64,000 nt of DNA from Hymenoscyphus infarciens (GCA_001414345.1 LLCB01000027.1:248001-312000); one strand, 5' to 3'; counted from the stretch's first letter, positions 34,346 to 47,249 are shown. Notes: a model not told the origin generated them from the letters alone. Program-made: numbers and translations.

Positions 34346-36318
34346 ATGCAACCCCTCAATCTTATTTCGGCGTTTGGGCTACTGACAGCTGCAACTGCAA
34401 GCCCAATCATTGGAAGTCGTGATACAAACTCGACTGTGCCGGAGAGCGTACCGGTGGATACCTTCTCCAAGGTAGTTACTCTCGCTGCCCACAAAAGAAA
34501 AAGCTGATTCTCTTTCAGATCACCTCTTCGACAGACCTAATTTGGCAGCCATGTCTCGCAACTTTCTTTTGTGCTGTTCTTGATGTAAGTCAGCCGTAAT
34601 GCGGGCTTCACACCCAAGCTAATTATATTAGGTTCCCTTAGACTACCAAAAGCCCAACGGTACTAGAGCCCGTGTACCTCTGATAAAATATCCAGCAACA
34701 CAACAACCATCCCAAGGCATGGTTCTCACAAATCCAGGTGGTCCAGGCGGATCAGGAATCGAGTACGTGTTCGAAACGGGCAGTCAATTGGCCTCCATCG
34801 TGGGGACCCAATTCGACATTGTCAGTTGGGAGCCACGCGGACTTGGATTTTCGGAACCAGTCACGAATTGTAGTGCCATTACCCCTATTCCCGGGATTCA
34901 AAAACGTGCTGCTATTCCTGGACAAAGCCTTCCCACCGAGTTTTATGACGAGGTTGTGAAGGCTTCGAAGGACTTTGGTGCTGCGTGTCAGCTTGCTACA
35001 GGTGGCCCAGATGATGCGGGTCCTCATATGACTACTATTGTTGTTGTCAAGGATCTTCTTAGCATTCTGGATGCCTTTTCGAAAAGCGAGGATGGGGAAA
35101 AAGTCCAGAATTCTGAACTTTTGAATTATTGGGGGTTCAGCTATGGTACTATGATCGGACAAATGTTTGCTTCGATGTTTCCAGACAGGATTGGTCGTGT
35201 GGTTATAGATGGTGTTGTGGATCCAGACGACTGGATGGCTGGAAACTTCTTAAAGGAGGTTGCATTGACCGACGAGGTTTTCATGACATTTTTTGTTTAC
35301 TGCAATATTGCGGGACCTACGATTTGCCCTTACTATACAGGAAACACCTCATATGACATTTTCACACGTTTCGAGAGAACCGTTCAACGTTTTGACCTTG
35401 AAAAAGCTATTGAACAAAAATGGGCAAACGCTTCAGCACTTTCCCTTGGATTGGAAGGTCTGAAGTTCTTCTCGAGAGTGCTTCTTTACACACCAAGTAC
35501 ACAATTTTCCCAACTCGCGGAACTACTTGTCGTCTACGAAAATCTTTCTCAGAATATTTCTATGGAAGCCATCCAACAAGTGGAGGCACAATTCGGCCAA
35601 AACATCACACTCGTTACAAGCGCCAGCCCGGAAACACTTCGTGCAGTTACTTGTCCGGAGTCAAGAAATCGACTTTTCAATCAAACTCTGCTAGATGTGG
35701 AATCGAATATTAGGGCTCTTCAGGGACAAAGTTATATAGGTGGGGATTTTATTGCTGCGTTGAGGGTGACCTGTATAGGGTGGTCGATAGAGGCTGCCGA
35801 GACTTTCCAAGGTATGAATACTCTCTTCTCAAGTCCTATTCGGTTGCTCTAAGATTGGTCTTAACCTTAACTAGGAAACTTTGGTGGCTGCACCAAGAAT
35901 CCCCTCTTGTTCGTCAGTAACACACTGGATCCTATTACTCCAATCCAGAAGTAAGAAACTTCCACCTCCCGCTCGTTATCATACAACTAACAAAACATAG
36001 TGGCGAGAGAAGTGCGTCACTCTTCGACAAAGCAGAGCATCTCACGATTGAGGGACTAGGTGTAAGTTATTTTCTCGTCTACTATTCATCGAAGCTAACC
36101 CAGGGACATAGCACACTTCGCAAGCAAGTTCAAATAAATGCGCGTTTCAGAAAATCGCCAGCTTTTTCCAGAACAGAACTTTACCTGGGAATGCCAATCA
36201 CTGTGCCTTTGAGATTGAGCCTTTTGGGCTTCCAGCTACTAATAGTACTTTGATTGCAAAGAGAAATAGTGCTGAGTGGGATGCTATGGTAAAGGGAATG
36301 GTGGGGTTGAGGAACTGA
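34346..36318 (+). CDS. Secreted alpha/beta-hydrolase, tripeptidyl aminopeptidase (TAP)-like
   Basis: Six exons (34346-34471, 34519-34584, 34632-35811, 35875-35950, 36001-36061, 36112-36318) with in-phase introns of 47-63 nt give 571 residues. A signal peptide is clear (MQPLNLISAFGLLTAATASP). The fold is set by CAVLDVPLDY, the oxyanion loop NPGGPGGSG at about 98-106, and the nucleophile elbow GFSYG with Ser234. The acid Asp lies in SNTLDPITP and the His in GLGHTS, so the full triad is present. The family removes N-terminal peptides or acts on esters outside the cell. A TATAAG motif lies about 115 bases upstream. All exons are intact. The substrate is inferred from the family only. Confidence 0.85.
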
Positions 36319-36608
36319 ATAATTTGATTCTGTGTTGCGAGCAACCTATTGCTATAACATACTTTCAGCTGTTGAGCATATAGATAAGGAAAAGCCACTG
36401 TCAATATAGGAGGCTGTTTGATTTAAATCCGACTATCACGTATTACATGATTATTGATCAGCACCTAACAGCACGCGAAACCCCCAAAAAGCACGTCATA
36501 CTCACATACTACAATGCCCATCACCCCCACTCATCACAGCCTGATTCTTAACTTTCAACTTCAATTTATATATATTTTTTAAAAATCGTGTTCGATCTGA
36601 AAGTCATT

Positions 36609-38110
36609 ATGCCAAGTGCACAGCCATCAAAGCTTCGTATTGCGATCATCGGTGGTGGACCTGGTGGCCTGGGAAGTGCTATCGCACTTTCGTCTCTACC
36701 GGATGTCGAAGTAACACTTTATGAGCAGGCGAAGGTGTTGCGCGAGATTGGGGCTGGAATCAGAATAGGATTCAATTGTTGGAAAGTTCTCGGATTGTTG
36801 GGAGCAGATAAGGACGTGAAAGGTCACTTGAAAACAAGCGTTTTGCATCGGTTGGTCATCATTTCATATCAATCTAATGTCCAATAAACCACCATACTGA
36901 CAATTGAAAAGAAATGGTCTTACGGGGGAAGTTGTTAAAGTCTCTCCACCATCAACCCATCCACCTCAATACCACCCACAGCGAGTACGAAGAACTCGTC
37001 TCCAATCATCGCTTATCTCCCAAGTCCCAGAGGGTATCATCAAACTCAATCAACGGCTTTCCACAATGGAAGACCTTGGATCAGATGGTGTTCGCTTAAC
37101 CTTCGAAGATAATACAGTTGCAACAGCAGACCTAGTCATTGGTGCCGACGGCATTCGCTCGGTTCGCTCGTCCCTCCCCCCCTTTTTCAATTGCGGCTTA
37201 ACCGAATTTTAGGTCGTAAGACAACATGTCTTTCCCACACATGCAATCCAATTCACTGGAACCACAATATTCCGCGTTCTGATTCCTGTCTCTTCAATTT
37301 CCCATATTCCTGGCCTCCTTCCCGCGACTCAATGGTGGCACGGACCCACCGGTCACTTCTACGGTTCCCTCGTCGATGATCCAACCGAGACAAGTGAAAG
37401 CGACCAGAAATTTGAAATAGCTGCAAGAAAGGTGGTAGATCCAGCTACAGATCTGACCAAGAAGTTCAGCTGGGGAGTCCCAGCCACTAAAGCGAGAGTG
37501 GAGAGTTTCTTCACGGTACCTCTTCCTACCTCACTTCATACACACTCACTGCATACTAATAAAATGGACTAACAGAATTACGACCCAAGAATTCGAGAAG
37601 CACTTTCCCTTGTGCCAGAAGGCCAATGGCGAGAGTTTTCAGCCTTTGCTGGTCCCCGCCTTGATAAACTCACTGCTTGGAATGGAAAAGTTGTCTTAAT
37701 TGGCGATGCAAGCCATCCCCTTTCTGGAGCTTTTGGATCTGGCGCTGCGTTTGCTTTGGAAGATGGATGGATACTTGCTCGTGCAATCGAATTCTCACGT
37801 AAAAATGGAGGATCCGCTTCAGATATATTTGACAGCATCCGAAGCCCTTATTATGCGCGAATGTAAGTTTATAAACCCTAAATGTTTTGGGGGTTTGAAG
37901 CTAATGAGTTGGTTGAATAGGTATACTCATCTTGATACTCAAAAGAACAAGATACAGGAAGCGAAGAAGGCTGCGCCCGATCAGAGTTTTGCTGCTAGTT
38001 TGCAGGAAAGAATCAATGCTTTTGGCGGGGAGGATAAGTTGAATTGGATTTATGGTAATGATATTGAAGAGGTATGGAGAGAATTTGCTGAAAGCCAAGA
38101 AGGGAAATAG
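36609..38110 (+). CDS. FAD-dependent monooxygenase, salicylate 1-monooxygenase-like
   Basis: Five exons (36609-36850, 36912-37161, 37213-37515, 37576-37862, 37921-38110), introns 51-61 nt, give 423 residues. GGGPGG at 15-20 is the dinucleotide-binding loop. DLVIGADGIRS is the DG motif, and VVLIGDASHP with GD at 308-309 is the second FAD motif. HPLSGAFGSGAAFALEDG matches fungal salicylate-hydroxylase-like enzymes. It has no signal peptide or membrane tail. The family uses NAD(P)H and O2 to hydroxylate aromatic acids, often with decarboxylation to a catechol, and also occurs in secondary metabolism. I start at ATG 36609 and disregard the GTG-led extension. It lies on the same strand 290 bp after the TAP gene and looks functional. 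Confidence 0.85.
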
Positions 38111-39313
38111 ACGGAAGGATTGGTAACACACAATGCTAGATTGCGTATAGAATTCTAATTATGCGATATTAAACATAAACAACTTTGGTGGAGGTCAAGT
38201 CTTTTTTCCTCTAACTTCACTAGAAATGGTTTGGATGGCAGCTAGGTAGTGCATTTTAGTATTTACGTCTTTTCACCCGAATTTAAAAGCGCTAGGGAAT
38301 TCAGGGGGGTTCACTGTAAAGTTCCCTGACGTTTTTGCACTCCGTTAAGAGAGACGGGCTTTCCACTGGGTACACCAAGTGCCTTTTGCAAGTAATGTGC
38401 GAAAATAGTTGGATCTTACATTAATTCCTCAAGAACATTTAGAACAGTCTAGCAGTTGAAATTCTTTCAGACTTTCTCAGAGAATGAATGTGATTGTTCT
38501 AGGGGACGGGTGTAAGCTGAGTTGAGCAAAGCCCATGATTCTTACACCCTCGGAATTTCCTCCTGTGCCGCACCCTACCGAAACAACAATAACCTGTCTA
38601 AAGAAAACTTAGAAAAATACTTAAAAAAATCTAGAATGAATATTTAATAGCCAGTTAATACCAGTAGCAAGTTCTATTAGGTTCCGTTAGATCGTTGTAG
38701 TTTATTTTCAAATTTATTACGTTCTTGTACAGGAATAAATTCCGACAGTTTTTGCGTCCCCGTGGAGCCTGTGTAGAAAGGTATATTCCATGCGACACAG
38801 TAATCGGAGAAATAAATAGTAAATATCGGCTGATTCCCAAAAGACTTATCAATAGCCGTATTAGTTTATAGAGATTTTAAATACAAAGTTGTTGTTTGGT
38901 CCTTAAAGATTGCGAGAGAGAGAAAAATAGCACGATTTGGCCTGTCTGGGGTCTGTGCCTTGAAGCTGTAGGGGTGAGCCACCCTAGAGAAATATATCTA
39001 AGCCCTGGAATAGAGCGAGATTCACTGAAATACAGAGCTCATGCGGGGGCATTATTTACAGGGCCCCACAGTACAACTCCAACAACCCCATTCTTGGTGA
39101 AGCAGAGTGGAAATCTCTCGGGGGGCCCGATGACCGGCCACCCCCTCAACACCCCCTCAACCGCGGGGTAAATGGGTAAATACGAATTTGTGGGGACATT
39201 GAAGAAGGCGTGTAACAAGTTTTTAATTTAAGAGAAGTTGCGCCCCTCTTTCCTCTTAAAAAACCTGCTAATAACTTTGTACTATTCAATTGTCGAAATA
39301 TTTCTTTCCAACC
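38111..39313. other. Intergenic, 1.2 kb
   Basis: No gene recognised. It contains the GH43 upstream region. The frame at 38896-39171 has no motif. Confidence 0.5.
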
Positions 39314-41134
39314 ATGCCACTAGTCCGTAATCCGATTCTCCCAGGGTTCAACCCGGATCCTTCGATTCTACGGGTTGGTAATGATTAGTATGTTAAGAAA
39401 CTCTGCCGGATGAATATTATGTTTATTTTTGATCAGTTATATTGCCACATCAACCTTTGAGTGGTTTCCTGGTGTTCAAATCCATCATTCCACTGACCTG
39501 GCAAATTGGGAACTCATTGTCAGACCACTCACCCGGAAATCTCAATTAGATATGAGAGGAGATCCAGACAGTTGCGGAGTCTGGGCGCCTTGTCTTACAC
39601 ACGATGGGGAGAAGTTCTGGTTGGTATACACCGATGTAAAACGAAAAGACGGATCTTTCAAAGACACGCATAACTATATAGTCACTGCATCATCAATCGA
39701 AGGTCCCTGGTCTGATGCAGTATACGTGAACTCTTCTGGTTTCGATCCCTCTCTATTTCATGACGATGATGGGAGAAAATGGTTCATCAATATGCATCAA
39801 GATCACCGTCGACGTCCAAAAAGCTTTGCAGGCATTGTATTGCAGGAATGGGATCATGCTTCTGGGACGCTGATTGGGCCGAGAAAGAACATATTTCTTG
39901 GAACGGACTTGGATCTTGTTGAGGGTCCGCATCTTTATAAGAGGAATGGGTGGTATTATCTTTTGACGGCGGAAGGTGGAACGGCTTATGGACATGCTTG
40001 TACACTTGCTCGCTCTCGGGATATCTGGGGTCCATATGATTTACACCCTCAGAAATATATACTCACCTCGAAGGATGCACCTTTTGCTGCACTTCAACGA
40101 GCTGGTCATGGGGGTATTTTAACTTTGCATCTTTTTTGTTGTCATCTACCGACTTTCTGGAATATCATTGCTAACCCTACCTTACAGATATCGTGGACAC
40201 CCCTGAAGGCAAGACCTACTTGGTCCATTTATCCGGCCGTCCTATGACCCAAGAGCGGCGATGCGTTTTGGGCAGAGAAACCGCCATCCAAGAAGCATAC
40301 TGGGGTGAGTGAAATGAAACATATCAAAAGTCTTGTCACACGTGTCTGGCGAATTTTGCCAAGAAAGGAGCGTGCTGAATGTTTACAGGAGATGACGAGT
40401 GGTTATACGTCAAAAATGGACCAGTTCCCTCGCTTAAAGTCGAAGTCCCTGGAGAACGAGACGACAGTAAATATTGGGCAGAGCAGCGATACACATTTGA
40501 AGATAAGTTACATCAGGATTTCCAATGGCTCCGAACTCCAGAGCCCGAGCGCATATTCAAAATCGAGAATGGAAAGCTCACTTTAATCGGTCGGGAGGCA
40601 ATCGGATCCTGGTTTGAGCAATCCTTGGTGGCAAGAAGACAGACGCATTTCTCCTACGACGCTGAGACGACAGTGGATTTTTCTCCTACGGACGAAAGAC
40701 AATTCGCTGGACTCACAGCCTATTACTGTCGATACAACTTCTTCTACCTCACGGTCACAGCCCACTCAGACGGAAAACGAGAACTTCTTATCCAAAGCTC
40801 GGAAGCTTCTTGGCCGGATGGTCGACTCCGAACCCCTTTTGTTGATCCAGTACCAATTCCCAATGAAGGGAAAGTGAAACTCGCTCTTTCGATCAGGGGC
40901 CGTGACTTGCAATTCTTCTACGCTCTAGAAGGGGAAAAGCTCAAAAAGATTGGACCTGTTTTCGATGCTACTGTTCTTTCGGATGAGTGTGGTGGACACC
41001 AAGCGCATGGGAGCTTTACCGGCGCATTTGTTGGTATGGCTTGTTCAGATGTGAACGGATCGGTGCTACCCGCAAAGTTTGATTATTTCGTCTACCGACC
41101 TGTTGAACATGAGAGCGATAGATATGAGATCTAA
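39314..41134 (+). CDS. Glycoside hydrolase family 43 (beta-xylosidase / alpha-L-arabinofuranosidase type)
   Basis: Four exons (39314-39387, 39437-40113, 40188-40304, 40389-41134), introns of 49, 74 and 84 nt, give 537 residues, the usual length of a GH43 domain plus C-terminal beta-sandwich. NPILPGFNPDPSILR at the N terminus holds the general-base Asp15. GFDPSLFHDDDG holds the pKa-modulating Asp. DLDLVEGPHLYK holds the general-acid Glu. The C-terminal domain from about residue 320 (SWFEQSLVARRQTHF, FAGLTAYYCRYNFFYL) is the concanavalin-like module of the bacterial XynB-like subgroup. It has no signal peptide, so it is probably intracellular and acts on imported xylo- or arabino-oligosaccharides. 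All catalytic residues are present and the frame is clean. Confidence 0.9.
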
Positions 41135-41312
41135 AAAGTATCTAATCAGCTGCACAATGAAATGACTCTAAGTTGCTGTTGGGTCTCTGAGGGTTTCTAA
41201 GCAGCAATTCTGAGCGTGTGATTTCTTTCTTTGGAAAGGTGTTCAGCATCATGAATTTCGTTTTGACTACGTAATGGCCGTTAAATGTGAGCATTGTTTG
41301 CAAAAAAGAATT

Positions 41313-41992
41313 CTACCTGAAATTAAAGTAACTCATTTCTTCCTCTTGATCAGTTGGCCATTTCTCCCCATTCATAATTCCATGAACATAAGCGGGAGAC
41401 ACAAATTTCCAAGTCCCATCTCCTCTGCTTCTTACAAGCATCGGACATTTCAACCCCGTTATAAGCATAACTCTGTCTTCAAGACGTACGTCACCCGTGC
41501 AAATTCCCATGAACCCATTTTGTGTTGTAAACATTAATGCGTCTGTGGAAATTTAGATAGCAGATTCTCCAGCGAATCTTGACACCCAAACTGGCAAAGC
41601 ATTGAAAGAGATTGGTCCTGTTGGGAAGCATTTCTGGTAAAAACCCGAGACACGTGAGTTACTGGCGAAGTATAATTGACAGGAGGGAGCTTTCGGAATC
41701 CCATTGCACTCAAATATCCGTACATGCCGTATACTTTATCCCGGAGATTGAAGGAGATTTGCGGCCGGGTGAGTGCCATGATACTGGTCACAAGATTGTC
41801 CCGAGGGAGCGAGCTTAGATCTAGCTGTGGGTAAACGCAGTCTAGTGTCATCCAGCTTAACCCACAATGGTGTTGCGTTCTGAAATTGCGCCTATGAAGT
41901 CCGTCCATAGAAGCTCCTCTTTCCCACATACAACGAGTGCCTTCAACCAAACCAAGAACAGCTTCTTGAATAGTCCAAATTCGCGTGAACCA
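41313..41992 (-). pseudogene. HET-domain (heterokaryon incompatibility) protein remnant
   Basis: The upstream piece has WFTRIWTIQEAVLG then, further on, FNLRDKVYGMYGYL and QDQSLSMLCQFG, the middle and end of a HET domain. The adjoining piece (41313-41534, another frame) has FMGICTG...VMLITGL...SPAYVHGIMNGE, the conserved C-terminal module of HET proteins. The two are normally separated by several hundred residues, so the interior is deleted. The N-terminal part of the HET domain (before WFTRIW) was not found upstream. HET proteins trigger cell death on non-self fusion, and this copy cannot make one. Confidence 0.7.
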
Positions 41993-42389
41993 CCTACTCG
42001 GGATATTGGAGTCAGTTTACTTCTTCGAGAAAGTTTTAAGAGTCAAGGTTGTCTAGGGAGCAAAGAAAGTATCTCCTTACTTCCGAAACGACTAGAATAG
42101 GGAAAAGTGCTCCGAGAAACCAGGACTCACCCTCGCGAGAAAATCTCTGACATCATGTTTGATGTCTAGGTCCCTGAGTGGCCAGTGGCCCTATACCTTA
42201 TTGTTTCCTTCTGCAATTGTGTGAGCATTGCAACCATTCTCTAATAGTCCCATACAGACCCCCAAAATATTGCTGATCTTCAATCTAATGACCAGCTACG
42301 ACAACCATAGTCTATTCTACCCTCTTTCCTAGTTGCGAAAACACTAGTAAATACATTTTCCCGCTCTATCAACACATTTTACCCGTCTA
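41993..42389. other. Intergenic, no gene recognised
   Basis: Sequence upstream of the HET remnant. Splice-like sites are present but no HET N-terminal sequence could be assembled. Confidence 0.4.
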
Positions 42390-43628
42390 TGCAGAATCAC
42401 GTGCTCGAGGGGTTGCTATCAAAGCCGTAGGTGGAACTTTCGAAGAACAAACCTTTCTTATTGTTCTGGGAATCGGATCACAATTAGCCAAATGTGATGA
42501 TCCGGGCTCCCATTTTACACGAGAAAACGAGTACAAGTCAAATCCTCTTTTCTTTAACGATGCCTACTCATTTGTATATAGCTTCTTTTGGATCCTAGAG
42601 CGGGAGATATATGGCGTAGCCTCGGTATCTCGATCCGGGTTTATTTCAACATAATTCATCGACCATCTTATGATAAAAGCGAAAGGGAAATGGCACTTAT
42701 GCTTTATCGGACTTTGTACTGTCTAGAAAGAAATTAGCAAAGCTAATGAAAGGGTTCTAGTCAGGTTGCTATTGCATATGATCGACCAAGTTTGCTAGCA
42801 GTTTGTGATGTGCTCCGTGATGTGGGTACTCTCTGTGTCTCTAATGGTTAATATAAACTTAACAATTCTGTAGAACATGCTTACAAGGATATCCGGGTCT
42901 ATTTCGGAACGAATATCGATCCAGTTTTACAGAATCTCACTTCTGAAGCTTCAGATCCTGAACGAACGTCTTTTTGAATTGCCGCACCAAAGAGAACATG
43001 GCGTCTTGGGCGTCGACGGCCATCATGTCCATCGAGAAAGAGTAAAAACTTGGTACGAAGAATGGCTTCGCGAATCCGAATCATTTGATCTTCCGCAAGA
43101 TCACCATCAAGCAGCAAATTCAGCTCAGATGGCAGCACGGAGTCAACTACATTATTATGAAAGTCTTCAACTACTTTCCAAGATGGGGGTCGCGGAAACC
43201 GAGTTAGCAGAGGCGACATGTGACAACTTCATCAAAGCATGTACAACACGCTCACGCAATTCCGAAGCGTGTTCACGGAGCAACGTTGCGCACCCATCTA
43301 TGCCTATTCCCTACCCATTTTCATGGACAACAACGCATTCACAGCAGCTCTAAGTTTGTTTCATGAGAGGAAGATACCAATGGAGATGGGTATGGAAATG
43401 CGCAGACAAGGTGTTTTGAGGCGATGTCTAGCTTTGAGGGGGTCTTTGGAAGCTAACCCAAATAACATGGCTGCTGGGTTTACCGAGATTTTGGAGAAGC
43501 TTTGCAGTAGCGAGAATGCGGGTTTTGTTCATTATGTAAGACTCCACTGTTCTTCCGTTACCCAGGCCCAATCTCTTGTAAGAAGCTTCCCAACTCCCAA
43601 AAGGAGAGAGAACATTAAAAGAGAGTAG
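42390..43628 (+). pseudogene. Probable fungal-specific transcription factor (middle homology region) remnant
   Basis: Pieces in different frames resemble the fungal_trans middle homology region of Zn2Cys6 regulators: YAESRARGVAIKAVGG and VLGIGSQLAKCDDP near 42390-42500, a MALMLYRTLYCLER-like step near 42690, ISLLKLQILNERLFELP and a RVKTWYEEW helix near 42940-43060, and an SQLHYYESLQLLSKMG block near 43130-43180. Stops and frame changes separate them. No Zn2Cys6 cluster was seen upstream. The match is to general family patterns only. It could instead be a gene with several introns that I did not resolve. Confidence 0.35.
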
Positions 43629-43841
43629 TGGGAGGGAGATGTTCTGGAAGTCTGGGAGCCAAATTCGAGACAACAAATGGATAAAAAGCCAACACGACTC
43701 TATTTTTAAAACATGTACAATGATTGGAATTAATCTACCATCATAAAATTCACCGCCTTTGAACTCAAAACAACAACACTCCATCCACGATTCTTTCCAA
43801 CCCTAAAAGCTCACACGTTACTTCAGGCTGAACCGTCACAT

Positions 43842-45031
43842 TCATGCGAAAAATTGGGTCATTCCTCTTCTGGCGATGACTGAGCCGGCAGGAGCGTCCT
43901 TTGCATCGATGTCTTTACAAACGCTTGTGCCTGATGCCCAACCAGTTGACTGGAAAGTTCCTGGCTGCTTGATGTCGAACTTTTGTCCAGACGCAAGGGT
44001 GATGGTAACAGTTGAGATGTAATCGCTATGGAATGTTCCTGTCTGTGCAGTGGCTCTGCAGTAAACAGCTCGGCCTGGCTTGATCACTGCCGTCTGCTCC
44101 CATTGGACTGTGTATGTGTCTGTCTTGGAAGTAGATTGAGATTGCATATCCTCATAGGAGTATGAAGTCGTGGCTGTGACAGTTGTTGTGAGCTCCCCGA
44201 AGAAAGGCACTTTGACTTTACCTCCCACAGCGACAGCAACGGAAGCCCCAAATGCATTCTTCTGGGATGAGCTCAACTCTTTGGTGTTGGTCATGTCTTT
44301 CTTGTTTCTAAACCAGTACGTGGTGTCCTCCTTGTTTGGGTTAATTACATACACATCTGCGACGTTGAAGGATCGATCAACTCCACTAAATGTTGTTAGC
44401 CTAGCCACGATTGAAAGAGGGGTTAAACTTACGTGTTTTTCTTGTTCCAGTCATCGAGGTTCTCCTTGAAGTCCAACCCGGTAATCTCTGCTTTGCCGAT
44501 GGTGGAGGCAAGGAAAAGGAACGTAATGTTATCGATGAAATCTCCAGTTCCTCCCTGTGCACCGAGCATAATACCACTGTTGACTGGAATTGAAACAACC
44601 TTTCCAGCCCAGTAGCCGATTTCCATAGTTTGGCCGTTGCTTGTCTTGATTTCGATCTTGGAGACCGCTCTTCCATCATTACTTTTCCATAAATCGAGCT
44701 GAGTGACTGTATCTGCCACTCCCCAAGTGACTGATTTGTGAAATTGATCTCCTGAACCCGACTTCTGGTTACCAACCATGCGCTTGGTGCCGTCTGAAAA
44801 GGAGAACTGGATTCCATTGACGTGCTCGCTGTTGGCCCATGCTTCTAGCCCAGTGACTACCACTCCTGCTTCCCATCCAGTTTCGCAGTAATACCCGCCA
44901 CTATTTGCTTTCCCCACAGCGACTGAAGGTCCAAAAGGGCCCTTAGATCCGCATTCGACGGCCTGGCCAAGGGTGGCAAAGGATAGAAGAGCAGCTACCC
45001 TGGTGAGCAAAGAAATGCGTGCGAAAAACAT
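43842..45031 (-). CDS. Secreted jacalin-like lectin fused to an aerolysin-type pore-forming domain
   Basis: Exons 44433-45031 and 43842-44385 (47-nt intron, phase 2, GTAAGT donor) give 380 residues. A signal peptide ends near residue 24 (LLSFATLGQAVECG). Residues about 27-155 form a jacalin-like beta-prism: Gly-rich start, VVTGLEAWANSEHVNGIQF, a conserved GTGDFIDNITF strand. The rest (about 160-380) is Thr/Ser-rich with alternating hydrophobic residues, the aerolysin-like amphipathic hairpin and strand pattern also seen in natterin-like proteins. The lectin part would bind glycans at a target surface and the second part would oligomerise. Cysteines are few. Both exons are open and intact. The biological target is unknown. 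Defence against grazers and plant interaction are both possible. Confidence 0.75.
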
Positions 45032-46620
45032 GTTGAGTAGTTGTTGATAGTCGTTGGTATCGAAATGAAGATCGAAAAAAAGGGGGAAAATGATAGAAAT
45101 GTAGTAGTGACTGTGTAATAGCAGAAAAGAAAGACGCTAGGAAACAGAAGAAGAAAGCTGTCGATGAATCAGACTGGTGAGGCATTTCAAAGGCTTGAAA
45201 TCGAAGATATATACAGGAATCTCGTGGTTGGAGGATGACTGCCAAGTGTTCAGCGCTTCCTATTTGGGTAACCTATTCGCTTAATGTCGGTCGGTATTCC
45301 TTCCCACCTCAGCAATCTATATATTTAGTACCTTAGACTTCTTCGCCATGGGGGCTCCAAGTGATTAAGCTTTTGTGGTTTGAGATGATTGGAGTATTCC
45401 TACGAAACAGTCCCCAAGTTGGAAGGATCGGCCCTGTGAGGCTTGGAGGAGGAGCGCACGTTAACCTAATTGAGCACGCACCGACGGTTCGCCTAGAAAC
45501 AAGCTTAATTGCGCAGAGAATTGTGGGTGGTATTTGATTGGGTGAGGTAGCGTAGTTTTACCTTGACTCAACAACTTCACTGACCCTAGATTCATTTCCC
45601 AGGCTGTTCCGACCCTTTTCCAACCTGCACCAATCACAGGGCCTGCTGCCTCCCAACTTCAGAGGGTCACCACACGCTCAGTCCAGCATAGCTTTCTGCT
45701 TTCGGACTATCAAATATGCCTGCTCAAAATCACTGCTTTCACCGTAGTCAAGAGTAACTACTCTACTCTACTCATCCACTTACTGCTCATACTCTACTCT
45801 ACTACTCAAGAGTACTACTCGAGCAGTGTTTAGTAATAGAGTAGTTTGTGCTCACACTGAATGAGAATCTAGAGAGAAGGGGGAAACCGGCATTGCAAGA
45901 CCTAGATCGCATCAGGTTATGAGCGTGAGCGCGGCTATGACTGACAGATTACCTTTGGTGCTGGATGCTACTGCTTTTTTTACTTATTATTTAAAAACGC
46001 CAACAAATTTAATGCCTCAAGTTTTCCTTTCTCGCCGGAAATAAGTCGTCAATAAGCCTGGTATTTTTAGAAAGTAAGTGAGTGTTTGGGTAATAACGTG
46101 GTTGGAAATATCTAAAGGTAACCGATTGGGATTAGGAATGAGTAGAAAATAGTAAACTGTTTGATAAGACTATGTATATTCAAGCCATTTGGTAGGTGAT
46201 ATATGTTTGTTTGGATTCGTGAGAAGGCGGCTAGGTGACGTTTCAGAAGCCAATCAGCGTGTATTGCTAATTCTGCTTCTTGAGTTATGGCACTTCCTCA
46301 ATCTTTAAGTGACCCTGTATACACAAATGATGTTAGAGTTCACTTAATACAAGAAGATAATTCTATGCAATACATGTTCAAGCAAGCTCCGATGAGAATG
46401 GGCTGTACTATGTAAAGAACCAATATCATATATAAATACGGTAGAGTTCAGAAGACCATAATGACAATTGCCTGCCAGTTTAAGCTTGCAGCAGGGCAGT
46501 ATGTACTTATTAGGGCTGGTATGTATCATTTACCAATTAGGGTGTTTACTAATCATGTTACTACTTTATAGTATTAACGAGCATCTATTGTATTTTATTG
46601 TTCGCAACTATTAAGTTAAG
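45032..46620. other. Intergenic with CTACTC repeats and AT-rich stretches
   Basis: The first 200 bases are the 5' region of the jacalin-aerolysin gene. CTACT-type repeats and their inverse lie at 45755-45845. No coding frame is supported. The last 3 bases (TAA) are the target duplication of the next element. Confidence 0.5.
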
Positions 46621-47065
46621 GGCCTGTTTGGCTCGTATAAATTATTTAAATATATGTATGGAGATCTGACGAGATGCCCTGATGAGTGACCTCGTATAAG
46701 TTGGTGTATATTATTAATTATTCCTTAATATATTAAGTATCGTTTGGCTCGTGGTGTATATGTTGGTGTATATAGAGCTATAGCGGTAGTGGTATACTAC
46801 CTAGGTAGTACTAGGTGGTGGAGTAGATGAAAGATATATATGAACTTTTAAAAATTTACACCTCTAGAGGTCTAAATCTTTTTTTGGTGGTGTATATCCT
46901 CTTTATATATGTACTAAGATATACGAGGCTAAACGAGGGATTTGTATTACTTTTAAATATGTATGCTAAACATAAGTGTATATATAGAATTGGTGTATAT
47001 ATATATATATTACCTTACGATTCTTGGTGGTGCATATCCTAGATATGCACGAGCCAAACAGACCC
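46621..47065. mobile_element. PIF/Harbinger-like MITE, 445 bp
   Basis: Terminal inverted repeats GGGCCTGTTTGGCTCGT (left) and GGGTCTGTTTGGCTCGT (right, reverse complement) differ at one base. TAA flanks the element on both sides (46618-46620 and 47066-47068), the 3-bp TWA duplication typical of PIF/Harbinger. The inside is AT-rich, repeats GGTGTATAT motifs and encodes nothing. Confidence 0.8.
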
Positions 47066-47249
47066 TAATAAAAGTATTCGGATGAAGTTCGAAACATCTT
47101 AAGAGTATAGAGTGTATGTAGTAATGGATAGTTACTTATTGGTAGAGCTCACAAAATAAGTCGACCACTTTAATATTCTCCTGTAGTTGGAATTTCTGGC
47201 TAGCTTACATTCACCATCGCCAGCTCCCAGTTTTCGACACACAAACAGT

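Noticed and set aside
36588..36608. GTG-led extension of the salicylate-hydroxylase-like enzyme
   Set aside because: An ATG lies seven codons later at the expected distance from GGGPGG.
45755..45845. CTACTC repeats as a CRISPR-like array
   Set aside because: Units are 5-6 bases without spacers, and the host is a eukaryote.
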